From positions 806,001 to 870,000 of the forward strand of contig CAVPYZ010000004.1 in the NCBI GenBank assembly GCA_963710165.1: a stretch of 64,000 nt of DNA. The letters are read 5' to 3'. The notes under the pieces are model-generated. The model saw nothing but the letters and a program-made list of their open reading frames with translations. It did not search any database and had not been told where the DNA came from. A program made the translations under genes and the position numbers. This DNA comes from JACKIP01 sp963710165. Lineage in GTDB: Bacteria; Pseudomonadota; Alphaproteobacteria; Micavibrionales; Micavibrionaceae. Shown here in pieces: positions 8,602 to 16,768 of the stretch; position 1 is the first letter of the stretch; each line of letters begins with the position of its first letter.

Positions 8602-9540
8602 ATGGGTTGGTTAAGAGATATCGCAGTTGGTGGTCAAGGCTTAGCAAGAGGTCTTGCTTCCGGTGTTGGCGCAATCGCGGATATTCCTGCCGGTATCGGA
8701 AATCTGGGCGTTATGGCGGCAAATCAATTTAGAGAAGATGATAATCAAATTGAACACTTTGAAGGTTTTAATATGGCTGATAGGGCTGCCGAAGCTGTTA
8801 CATTTACAGAAGCGCGAAATGATAGGGAAAGAGCCATTATGAGCGGTGCACAAGCTGTTGGTGAGGTGGGAGCATTTGTTGCTGTGACAGTTGGTACGGC
8901 AGGTTTGGGTGGCGCAGCAGTAGGTGGCGCGGGTGTTGCAACCAGATGGGCCGGTGCAACAGCGCGCGTTATGAATCCCGTTAATGTAACAGGGCGTGTG
9001 AATCAGGCAGTCACAACAGCTGAAGTAGGTTTAACTGGTCATAGAGCTTATGATCTCTACACAACTGATCAAGAAGCAGCACAAAATGTTGGTCGAATTT
9101 ATGAGAACAGTATTGACGGTCTAGCCACAGATATTGAGCGTGAGCAAGAGATGATGCAAGATAAGGCAACAACGCTGACCGAGGAATTGCAAGGGATGTC
9201 GGAAAATCTTCTTGACCCAAATTTGACAATTGGGGAACGCCAAGAGCTTTTGGATCGTTTGGATTTGATAGAAGAGGGACTTACAATTATTAGGGACATT
9301 GATGATGTAGAAGATATGGATCAACGTCAGGATATGCTTGATCGTTTGGAAGTTATTCAGCCCACGGCAGCTGATCAGGAAGCCAATAATACGCTACGTT
9401 CACCATTAAGGCCTTCTGTGGATGTGGGCGGCAATGAAGTAAGAACAGCTTTTGATGCGGGTGTCGCAAATGAAGCAGGAGTCCCGGCAACGCCTGCACA
9501 ACAGGTGGATTTAACGCTTACGGCAAGAGAATTTGCATAA
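8602..9540 (+). CDS. Hypothetical protein, first gene of accessory block
   Basis: A 312-aa protein from ATG 8602 (a GTG at 8590 would add four residues). Residues 8-45 are Gly/Ala-rich (VGGQGLARGLASGVGAIADI) and a second Gly/Ala-rich hydrophobic stretch lies near 85-125 (AFVAVTVGTAGLGGAAVGGA), suggesting membrane insertion or glycine-zipper-like packing. Residues 180-250 are acidic and helical, probably coiled coil. No signal peptide and no family recognised. It heads a co-oriented set running to 13567, with a 25-bp gap to the next gene, so an operon is likely. Confidence 0.65.
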   Translation: MGWLRDIAVGGQGLARGLASGVGAIADIPAGIGNLGVMAANQFREDDNQIEHFEGFNMADRAAEAVTFTEARNDRERAIMSGAQAVGEVGAFVAVTVGTAGLGGAAVGGAGVATRWAGATARVMNPVNVTGRVNQAVTTAEVGLTGHRAYDLYTTDQEAAQNVGRIYENSIDGLATDIEREQEMMQDKATTLTEELQGMSENLLDPNLTIGERQELLDRLDLIEEGLTIIRDIDDVEDMDQRQDMLDRLEVIQPTAADQEANNTLRSPLRPSVDVGGNEVRTAFDAGVANEAGVPATPAQQVDLTLTAREFA

Positions 9541-9565
9541 AAGAATTTTAAACTAAGGAAAAAAA

Positions 9566-10018
9566 ATGTCAGCAACAATTATTAGAACAGTTCTTCGTGG
9601 GTTATCAGAAGGAGGCGGCGCGCTTGATGATATCATGGAGAATACATCACAAAGAGCCGCATTTGTTCGCTCTATTGAAGATGGAAGCTATGCAGAGTTT
9701 TTAAGAGGTGTTGGCGGTGGTGCGGAAGAATTACTAACGGCTCCTACATTCACACGTATGATGAGCCGTCTTGGCGATAATCTTACTGAGTTAGATCAGA
9801 TTGAAGGGGCGCTAAGAACGGGTAGCGCAGATGCTGTTCCCGATTTATTACGTATTTTAGAACTAGATGCGGCTGATAACGCGGCTATTGCTATTACAAA
9901 CCGTTTGAATAGTACAATTCCTGCCATGGCGAGAGCAACGGAAGCTAGTGCAGATTCCGGACTAGACGCTGTTGCAGGATTTGCGCGCCAGACTAGCCGC
10001 AGAAAGTGCCGCACGTGA
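9566..10018 (+). CDS. N-terminal part of a frame-disrupted hypothetical protein
   Basis: The readable frame gives 150 aa starting MSATIIRTVLRGLSEGGGAL after a good ribosome site (TAAGGA). The last residues (RKCRT) look out of frame. A shift near 9990 continues a natural helical sequence, RLAAESAAREAAEAWRRRQT. The intact product was therefore probably much longer and may have run towards the ORF ending at 12035. It is helical and Ala/Arg/Glu-rich, with no family recognised. The coding potential upstream of the break is good. Confidence 0.5.
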   Translation: MSATIIRTVLRGLSEGGGALDDIMENTSQRAAFVRSIEDGSYAEFLRGVGGGAEELLTAPTFTRMMSRLGDNLTELDQIEGALRTGSADAVPDLLRILELDAADNAAIAITNRLNSTIPAMARATEASADSGLDAVAGFARQTSRRKCRT

Positions 10019-10988
10019 GGCGGCAGAGGCTTGGAGAAGGCGCCAAACGACTGATGCGTTGCAAGAGAGCGGACAGCGTTCGAGACATGGCGACTATTGC
10101 TGGTCGACATGGTTCCAACAGCTTGCTATCCCTGGCATTTCTGCCATGGACAATGCCGTCGATAATCGTTTCACAGGCAGTAATTGATAGGTCCTTGTAA
10201 GATCACCTCGAGGCGATTGTTAGAAGGCTTATGAGGCTATCAGCTGTTGATCAACCAATACAGCGATTTGGGTTGTTTATGATAATCCTGGACATTCACG
10301 TGAACTAACGGAGTTCATGGACTTAATGAGATCCTGCGATCCTGAAGCATAGTTCACTCGCCCAATCTGCTTCGTTGCTGCATTTTCATACATACTGGTT
10401 GGTTTAGATTCAACTTATTCAAGCGGCTGGTATGAACTTTGGCTGGTTTGACTGATGTTCAGGCTATCTGACTTTAGTTGCAAATTATCAGATTAATTGC
10501 CGGTCGAAGAGATTCTGAGCGTAGTGAAGCTGATCCATATTGTAGAGAAATGGTCGAGATGGATGTATGGTGGCACACCGTGAGGCAGCGTTTGGGTAGG
10601 CGAGCCTGTCGAGAATCGTATTTGGCGGCATAGAAATTGATGAAAGATTGCCGAAGCTCAGAGGCCGTGCATTCTATAGGTTGATCGGGGACATGGACTT
10701 CAAGGTCTGGGAATTGCCTGCCCTAGGGCGCGTGATCCTAGCCGTATTGGAAGATCCAAATGACTGGGTGAAGTTCCTAAGCAGTATGCTGGAGTGGCAG
10801 GATGCTTGGGGGGCATAGCGCATGGGCGGCATTTACGGCGGCGTCGAATTCTGTTGTAGATGTTATGGAAAATGTAGGTATGTCGGAAAACTCATCACGT
10901 ATGGCAACGGGATTGCTTGCATTTGCATCAGCATTTTTTGTTGGTAACTTTTTAGGCAAACAAATTACCAGGCCCAGCAGGCTTTGCT
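10019..10988 (+). pseudogene. Frame-broken coding stretch inside accessory block
   Basis: Nearly 1 kb with no intact ORF but with protein-like pieces in all three plus-strand frames. Examples are REAAEAWRRRQTTDALQES, MATIAGRHGSNSLLSLAFLP, NPGHSRELTEFMDLMRSCDP, ERLPKLRGRAFYRLIGDMDF followed by KVWELPALGRVILAVLEDP, and (10802-10970) VDVMENVGMSENSSRMATG with a membrane-like segment GLLAFASAFFVGNFLG. A single shift near 10970 joins this last piece to the frame of the next ORF (NKLPGPAGFAMKLGVL). Many indels are needed. It is either a decayed gene or a low-quality stretch of assembly; no insertion sequence is visible. Confidence 0.5.
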
Positions 10989-12035
10989 ATGAAATTAGGT
11001 GTACTGACAGCGGCTGTTACGACAATGACGTCTATCTTTAACGGGGAACATCCGGATGCTGCATTTCGTGCAGCGCAAAGACAGTTGGTTCCGGATACGC
11101 CAGAGAGTATAGCATTGGAACGCCAAGCACTTGGCGGTATGGCTCTTGATCCTGTCACAGATGAAATCGCGCCCGGGCAGGAATATGTGCCACGTGAGGA
11201 AAGAGTTATAGCGGCCTCACCTGAAAACCTTGTCGGTGTATCTGGTCCTGCGGCGGTGACAGCGGATGCGATTATCGAGGAAGCGAGCATAGCCGTTGAA
11301 GGCGAGGCAGAAATTATTGAGGGGTTGACCACTCAGTTACAGAGTATTGCAACCGCAATGAATAGTTTCCATGAAGATGGTCTTGGCCCAAGTGGTCAAC
11401 CAATCCAAGTTGCTCTTGCGGCGGGTGATATCGAATTAGCAGCTCAGATTGCATATCAAAGTTTTGATGAAGCAATAGAGGCATTACCAGCTGATATGGA
11501 AGGGCGCCAGAACATGATTGATATGGCGACAAGTCATCAACAGGCAATCGTTCAGTCATCTACAGCTTTGGGTTTTGAAATTCAGACGAACTCCCCCGAA
11601 GCGACATCGTTTGCGGCGCAAGTAGAAGAGCACCAATCATCTGGAGTGGGGCCGAACCCTGCAATTCTGCCATCGGGTGAAAGATTGAGTGCCTATCAAA
11701 CAATACTTAATAGTGTTGGGGATGTTACGATACCCCTATCAGCATTTGGTGGTGAAAACGCCGATATAGCTTTATCTACAGGCGGTGATATCGAGATTGC
11801 CTTGGAAGCGGATGATACGGAAGCTGCAGCGAGAATTGCATATAATAATCTGGAAATTTTGAAGGCAGATCCAAATGCGGATGTTCGTACAATGGAAGCT
11901 TTGCAGGTAGATATTCGTAGTGGTGCAGAGGCGCTTGGCTTTACGGTTGATCAGCCGAGCGAAATTCCAGCACAGGAAATGGCAATGGCGGATGATGGTT
12001 TTCAAACACCCGGATTTGGCAGTGCGCAAAATTAA
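10989..12035 (+). CDS. Hypothetical protein with duplicated domain (probably C-terminal part)
   Basis: An open frame of 348 codons. It is probably the C-terminal portion of a larger protein, because coding sequence continues upstream of ATG 10989 in the same frame and, after one shift, in another. Two related segments are visible: about residues 138-199 (IQVALAAGDIELAAQIAYQS ... ALGFEIQTN) and about 268-321 (IEIALEADDTEAAARIAYNN ... ALGFTVDQ). They form a tandem alpha-helical repeat. Composition is acidic and Ala/Glu-rich. No enzymatic motif is seen. The AIM24-like gene follows after 14 bp. Confidence 0.55.
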   Translation: MKLGVLTAAVTTMTSIFNGEHPDAAFRAAQRQLVPDTPESIALERQALGGMALDPVTDEIAPGQEYVPREERVIAASPENLVGVSGPAAVTADAIIEEASIAVEGEAEIIEGLTTQLQSIATAMNSFHEDGLGPSGQPIQVALAAGDIELAAQIAYQSFDEAIEALPADMEGRQNMIDMATSHQQAIVQSSTALGFEIQTNSPEATSFAAQVEEHQSSGVGPNPAILPSGERLSAYQTILNSVGDVTIPLSAFGGENADIALSTGGDIEIALEADDTEAAARIAYNNLEILKADPNADVRTMEALQVDIRSGAEALGFTVDQPSEIPAQEMAMADDGFQTPGFGSAQN

Positions 12036-12049
12036 AGAGCACATATAAC

Positions 12050-13012
12050 ATGTCAAAAAAAGCATATATTACGCCCAGAGCGTCCACGCACTTCGGCGGA
12101 GATGCACTTACCGAAGGCTTTGAATTCAGGATATCTGGTATTTTTAAACCTAATCTTGAATTAATGCTGGATCCTGGTATGGCATTTTATACCGAGCGCG
12201 GTTCGACAACGTCACGTAGCACGCGCGACAGATTTGCCTTGGGTCACGGTTATTTCCCAACTATTGCCGGATCAATATTGGGGATTGCAAATCGTGTTAT
12301 TGGTGATGGCTGGAGTACTGTGCTAATGACCAAATATACAAATAATAATGACGCGCCGCGATCTGTTACGATTACATCGCCACGCGAAGGCAATTTGGTT
12401 GCCATTAATCTTGACGAGGTTGGTGGGACAGTGATGTGCAAACGAGAATCTTTTTTTGGTAATCCTCACCATCCTGACCATAATAGCTGGATGCCGGGTA
12501 GCTCTATTCGTGCTGGATGGGGGGTGGATTTGCAACTATGGAATTGGCGTGGTCTTTTTGGGGGTCTTTCACTCGCAATAGGCGAGCAGACTTTCTTATG
12601 GCAACAAATACGTGCGCCCAAAAGTAGAGAACATTTTAAATATGCTGTTAATTCCGGACCTGTACTGCCAGAGCTACCAGGATCCAAAGATGAGTTTGAA
12701 AGTGTTGAAGAAGGTAGATTAGCAGCCAAAAATTGGGTTTTTCTTCAAACGCAAGGTGATGTTGTTGTGAAAGATTTAACGGAAGATGATCCGCATCTCA
12801 CCATTGAAAGAGGTACATTGCTGGCAATGGCACCTCATGTTCGACGGGGAGCATGGTTCACGAAAAGTGGTTTGGTCAGTAACGCAATAAATTTAGGTGC
12901 GCAAAATGACGGAGAAACTCTTTTCAGTCCAACCTTTGACGTGCGCGGTAATGATATTCTAGATATAAAGGGCCCTTGCCGTTTATGGATCGCAGAGCCG
13001 ACACCACAGTAA
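12050..13012 (+). CDS. AIM24-like protein
   Basis: A 320-aa, beta-rich soluble protein with no signal peptide. The segment SPREGNLVAINLDEVGGTVM followed by CKRESFFG resembles the AIM24/TIGR00266 core pattern (pPyPGdI..l.L...g.l.vq.gaFla). GWGVDLQLWNWRGLFGGLSL sits where that family has its second glycine-rich strand pair. AIM24 proteins form a TRAP-like beta fold of unclear biochemical role; in yeast one is linked to mitochondrial inner-membrane organisation. The match is by eye and the N-terminal third is unmatched. It belongs to the 8.6-13.6 kb accessory block. Confidence 0.5.
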   Translation: MSKKAYITPRASTHFGGDALTEGFEFRISGIFKPNLELMLDPGMAFYTERGSTTSRSTRDRFALGHGYFPTIAGSILGIANRVIGDGWSTVLMTKYTNNNDAPRSVTITSPREGNLVAINLDEVGGTVMCKRESFFGNPHHPDHNSWMPGSSIRAGWGVDLQLWNWRGLFGGLSLAIGEQTFLWQQIRAPKSREHFKYAVNSGPVLPELPGSKDEFESVEEGRLAAKNWVFLQTQGDVVVKDLTEDDPHLTIERGTLLAMAPHVRRGAWFTKSGLVSNAINLGAQNDGETLFSPTFDVRGNDILDIKGPCRLWIAEPTPQ

Positions 13013-13048
13013 TTATAAATTTGAATAGAATAAGAAAAGGAAAATAAT

Positions 13049-13567
13049 ATGAATTTGATAGGAAGAGATAGCTGGTTTAGATCAAGAACAGCTATGTACA
13101 TAGGTACTTCATTGGCGTCAGCTGCAGTACCAAATTCTGAAACGCTTGCTGTGGCAACGGCTGTGGCAACGACATCTTTGCTTTTGAGTCCTGTAAGGGA
13201 TCGCCTGAATATTACTGGCAGAGGTCTTGGAGTTGTGGCTGCGGTGGGTTTGGGTGTTGCAACTGGATTTAATGCGTTAGTAGATGATGGTGCGGTTGAT
13301 AGGGGGGCAAGCGGTGTCACTGCTCTTGAAGCAGGTGCCTATGAAACTTATACTGATTTTGTTGTTCCTACTTGGAATCTTGCCCATAGCTTTGGTGATA
13401 AAGCCAGAGTGCCTGCAGATGCATTTCTAAATCTGGTCGGTGTTGAGGAAAGAATTGAAGACGGTGTAGCAGGAACAAGTATTGATATTTTTGAGGAAGA
13501 TATTGGTGATTTTCTAAGACAGGCTATATCCCCTTATGAAGACATAACGCTGCCTGAATACGAATAA
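13049..13567 (+). CDS. Hypothetical protein, last gene of accessory block
   Basis: A 172-aa protein with a good ribosome site (AAAGGAAA before ATG 13049). The first 75 residues hold two Ala/Val-rich stretches (AMYIGTSLASAAVP and GVVAAVGLGVATGFNALV) that may be weak membrane segments, as in the first gene of the block. The C-terminal half is acidic. No family recognised. It ends 3 bp before the convergent M16 peptidase gene. The shared glycine/alanine-rich style with the 8602 gene suggests related jobs, but this is only an impression of composition. Confidence 0.6.
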   Translation: MNLIGRDSWFRSRTAMYIGTSLASAAVPNSETLAVATAVATTSLLLSPVRDRLNITGRGLGVVAAVGLGVATGFNALVDDGAVDRGASGVTALEAGAYETYTDFVVPTWNLAHSFGDKARVPADAFLNLVGVEERIEDGVAGTSIDIFEEDIGDFLRQAISPYEDITLPEYE

Positions 13568-13570
13568 CCG

Positions 13571-14791
13571 CTAATCAGGCCCTAAAATAGCTGTAGTTGA
13601 TCTTCCTTTGAATATTGTTTGAGCAAGCGAGGTAATATGGTCAACGCTTACTTCTTCAATACGTTTCAGGGTTTGTTCCACGTTTGGTAATTCATTGAAA
13701 TGAAAGAGGTGTTTCGCCTGTCTGTCGGCGCGAGACAGCATGGATTCACGGCTCATCAACAGGCTGGCGCGAATTTGTGCTTTGGCGCGGTTAAGCTCTT
13801 CTTCGCGAATATCGTTATTTTGAACTTTTTCTAGCTCATCTTTAATAATAGGCATTAATTCCTTAATACTATCCGGCCCTGTTCCGGCATAGATCTCGAA
13901 TTGTCCGTCATCGCGATATGTTGCCTGGTGACTGTAAACGCTATAAACCAGACCGCGCTTTTCGCGAATTTCCTGAAATAATCTTGAGCTCATACCGCCG
14001 CCGAGGATTGTGGAGAGTAGAAGGGCTGTTTCATACTCTTCAGATTTTCTACCAACGCTTTGAAAGCCATATACAATATGGGTCTGTTCAAGGTTTTTTA
14101 TCTCAGAAATATTACCGCCTTTATAACGTGGGGGCGGGGCTTTGATCGGAGAAGGAGAGGATTTTAATCCTGAAAAATTATCTTCGACGCGTTTCACAAA
14201 ATCTTCGTGATCTATATAGCCGGCGGCAGAAATGACCAGATTTTCAGGGGTATAGAATTGAGCCGTATATTTTGCCAATGCCTCATGCGGCATGGTCTCG
14301 ATGATATTCGATGTGCCGAGGATAGGTGCGCCTATGGCTTGATCGGGGTAAGCGGTCTGTTGATAGAGATCAAATACCAGATCATCGGGGGTGTCATTGC
14401 TCATGCCGATTTCCTGCAGGATGACCTGTCGCTCTTTTTCCAACTCGGCTTCGGGGAAGTTTGAATTCTGCATAATATCGGATAAAATATCGAGCGCGAG
14501 CGGCATGTCATCTTTCAATAAATGAATGAAGTAAGCGGTATTTTCGCGGCTGGTATAGGCATTCATCTGCCCGCCGACGCTTTCGATCTGGCTGGAAATA
14601 TCAAGCGCGCTGCGCTTTTGCGTACCTTTAAACATCATATGTTCAACCAAATGAGCAATGCCGTTATATTTCAGGTCTTCATATCGTGTTCCGACATCAC
14701 ACCATATTCCAAGCGCGATAGAATGCATTTCGGGAACATGATCGGTAACGATACGCAAACCGTTGGGAAGGGTTGTCAATTGAAGGGTCAT
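13571..14791 (-). CDS. M16 family zinc peptidase (processing-peptidase-like)
   Basis: A 406-aa peptidase with the inverted zinc motif H47-x-x-E50-H51 (AHLVEHMMFKGT) and the third ligand Glu126 in LEKERQVILQEI. The C-terminal non-catalytic half contains the R/Y region EKRGLVYSVYS. It resembles the beta subunit of mitochondrial processing peptidase and single-chain bacterial M16B peptidases. No signal peptide is seen, so it is probably cytoplasmic. Its start overlaps the thrC stop by 4 bp, a common alphaproteobacterial arrangement that implies translational coupling. Confidence 0.92.
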   Translation of the reverse strand: MTLQLTTLPNGLRIVTDHVPEMHSIALGIWCDVGTRYEDLKYNGIAHLVEHMMFKGTQKRSALDISSQIESVGGQMNAYTSRENTAYFIHLLKDDMPLALDILSDIMQNSNFPEAELEKERQVILQEIGMSNDTPDDLVFDLYQQTAYPDQAIGAPILGTSNIIETMPHEALAKYTAQFYTPENLVISAAGYIDHEDFVKRVEDNFSGLKSSPSPIKAPPPRYKGGNISEIKNLEQTHIVYGFQSVGRKSEEYETALLLSTILGGGMSSRLFQEIREKRGLVYSVYSHQATYRDDGQFEIYAGTGPDSIKELMPIIKDELEKVQNNDIREEELNRAKAQIRASLLMSRESMLSRADRQAKHLFHFNELPNVEQTLKRIEEVSVDHITSLAQTIFKGRSTTAILGPD

Positions 14792-16173
14792 ATATTGGCT
14801 TTCACAAAGTTTTGTACTTTTTGCAGATTATTTTCGAGGGGAGTGACAAATTCCGGTAAATTCATTACGGCGGCCAATCTGTCGGGAACGTCCGGCTCTT
14901 TGCCGATTGCTTTTTTGACAGCATCTGGAAATTTGGCAGGATGGGCACAGGCGAGGGATATAATTTTTCCCTTAATACCTGAATTTTTCGCGGCATGTAC
15001 GCCGATTGCGCTGTGCGGATCAAGCACATAGCCGGTGTTTTTGTACGTGTTAGCGATGGTCTGAATGGTTTCCTCTTCATTACAGCGTTTTGCGCTAAAA
15101 CCTTGTTGTGCAAGGTTAAGTTTTTCGTCACTGACTTTCATATGACCGCTTTCTGCGAAAAGAGTCATGAGTCCGGACAGAGCATTGGTATCATAGTCCA
15201 TAAGTTCAAAAAGGTAGCGTTCGAAATTACTTGAAACCTGAATATCCATGGAGGGGCTAATCGTTTGGGAAACACCGCTTTTCTTCATTTCACCTGTTTC
15301 AAAGAAACGGGTTATTATGTCGTTCTTGTTCGTCCCTATGATCAAGGTATCTATGTTAATGCCTATTTTCCGTGCGCAATGCGCCGCAAAAACATTACCG
15401 AAATTTCCTGTCGGAACGGAGAAATTCACGGGTTCGGACGTGCCTAGCTTGATGGACGCCGTGACGTAATAGACGATTTGCGCACAAATGCGTGCCCAGT
15501 TGATAGAATTAACGGCGGATAAATTAACCTGATCGCGAAAAGCATCATCGGCGAACATGGCTTTAACGATTGCCTGACAATCGTCAAAGGTGCCTTCCAA
15601 GGCGATGTTTTTGACATTCGGGGCGTCAATCGTGGTCATTTGTTTGCGCTGCACTTCAGATGTGCGTCCCTTTGGGTGCAGGATAAAGATATTGATATTT
15701 TCGCAGTGACGACAGGCCTCAATCGCGGCGGAGCCCGTATCGCCAGACGTTGCGCCGACGATCGTTATTTTCTCCCCACGTTTTTCGAGTGTGTAATCGA
15801 ACAGGCGTCCCAATAATTGCAGGGCATAATCTTTAAATGCCAAAGTAGGGCCGTGGAACAGCTCCATAATCCAGAAGTCATCTTCTATTTCAACAAGCGG
15901 GGCAATTTCGGGATGTTCGAATATCTGGGTGTTATAGGTTTCTTTAATAATACGGGCGAGGTCTTCCTCGGGGATGGTATCGCCTGTAAATTGTTTTAAA
16001 ACAGAGGCGGCGATTTGTGCATAGTGTTGGCCGCTCATACTTTCCAACTTGTTTTTACTTAAAGAAGGCCAGCTTTCGGGGATATAGAGCCCGCCATTTC
16101 TGGCCATGCCGGATAATAAAACGTCTTCGAAAGTTGAATGTCGCGCATCTTCGCGTGTGGATATGTATTTCAT
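14788..16173 (-). CDS. thrC: Threonine synthase
   Basis: A 461-aa PLP enzyme. The Schiff-base lysine is Lys114 in PTLAFKDYALQLLG, and the phosphate-binding region is VGATSGDTGSAAIEA (about 140-154). It converts O-phosphohomoserine to threonine in the cytoplasm. The length fits the longer proteobacterial/fungal subgroup. It is translationally coupled to the M16 peptidase gene. The upstream 190-bp gap also serves the divergent pilus/Dot locus. Confidence 0.95.
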   Translation of the reverse strand: MKYISTREDARHSTFEDVLLSGMARNGGLYIPESWPSLSKNKLESMSGQHYAQIAASVLKQFTGDTIPEEDLARIIKETYNTQIFEHPEIAPLVEIEDDFWIMELFHGPTLAFKDYALQLLGRLFDYTLEKRGEKITIVGATSGDTGSAAIEACRHCENINIFILHPKGRTSEVQRKQMTTIDAPNVKNIALEGTFDDCQAIVKAMFADDAFRDQVNLSAVNSINWARICAQIVYYVTASIKLGTSEPVNFSVPTGNFGNVFAAHCARKIGINIDTLIIGTNKNDIITRFFETGEMKKSGVSQTISPSMDIQVSSNFERYLFELMDYDTNALSGLMTLFAESGHMKVSDEKLNLAQQGFSAKRCNEEETIQTIANTYKNTGYVLDPHSAIGVHAAKNSGIKGKIISLACAHPAKFPDAVKKAIGKEPDVPDRLAAVMNLPEFVTPLENNLQKVQNFVKANI

Positions 16174-16290
16174 GATTATAATCTATTGTTATACTAGATC
16201 ATATAAGCGCAAGAGGTGGTGAAACAACAGTTTTATTTCGCCGAAGCACCTTTTTTATCAATCATAGAATCACGATATTTTCTTAAGTCG

Positions 16291-16319
16291 TTGCAAGTTC
16301 TATCCACGTGCGGTAAATT
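16291..16319 (+). promoter_or_regulatory. Possible sigma-70-like promoter of the machine locus
   Basis: TTGCAA (16291-16296) and TAAATT (16314-16319) are separated by 17 bp and lie about 48 bp upstream of the receiver-domain gene. Each box matches consensus at four of six positions. It is in the intergenic region divergent from thrC. Confidence 0.3.
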
Positions 16320-16366
16320 TAAAGAGAATCAAAGGACTATGACGCATTTTCCGCGTTATATATTTC

Positions 16367-16768
16367 ATGCCCATGGACGTAGATAAACAAAATACAAGAA
16401 TATTGATCGCAGAAGATAACGATTTTGTGCGGATGCAGCTTGTCAAATTTTTGAGTGATGACGGCTATGTTGTGGATGATTTTGCCAGCGCGGTTGATGC
16501 CGCCGCCGCCAGTAAGGACGGATATGACATCTCTATCGTAGATGTAAGAATGGAACCCATGGGCGGGTTTGAGTTTATTAAAAATATGCGTAGCGAATCC
16601 ATTCAAACCCCCGCAATTTTGGTCACGGGGGATCAAAACCCCGATTTATTAAGTGAGGCATCAAAATTGAATGTGGCGGCAATTCTAATTAAACCGGTAC
16701 AAAAAGACCGACTTTTGCAAGCCGTTGAGAAAACGCTTCAAAAAGAAATGCGGAGACGTAACGGATGA
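16367..16768 (+). CDS. Single-domain response regulator
   Basis: A 133-aa stand-alone receiver (CheY-like) domain with no output domain. The acidic pocket is Glu16-Asp17, the phosphorylation site Asp59 (SIVDVRM), the switch Thr87 (LVTGD) and the conserved Lys109 (LIKPV). Its stop overlaps the start of the secretin gene by 4 bp, so it is probably produced with the pilus/Dot machinery and could control its assembly or activity by phosphorylation. No histidine kinase gene is nearby. Confidence 0.9.
   Translation: MPMDVDKQNTRILIAEDNDFVRMQLVKFLSDDGYVVDDFASAVDAAAASKDGYDISIVDVRMEPMGGFEFIKNMRSESIQTPAILVTGDQNPDLLSEASKLNVAAILIKPVQKDRLLQAVEKTLQKEMRRRNG

Noticed and set aside
10019..10988. Insertion sequence as the cause of the disrupted stretch
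   Set aside because: No transposase-like segment, terminal inverted repeats or flanking direct repeats could be read.
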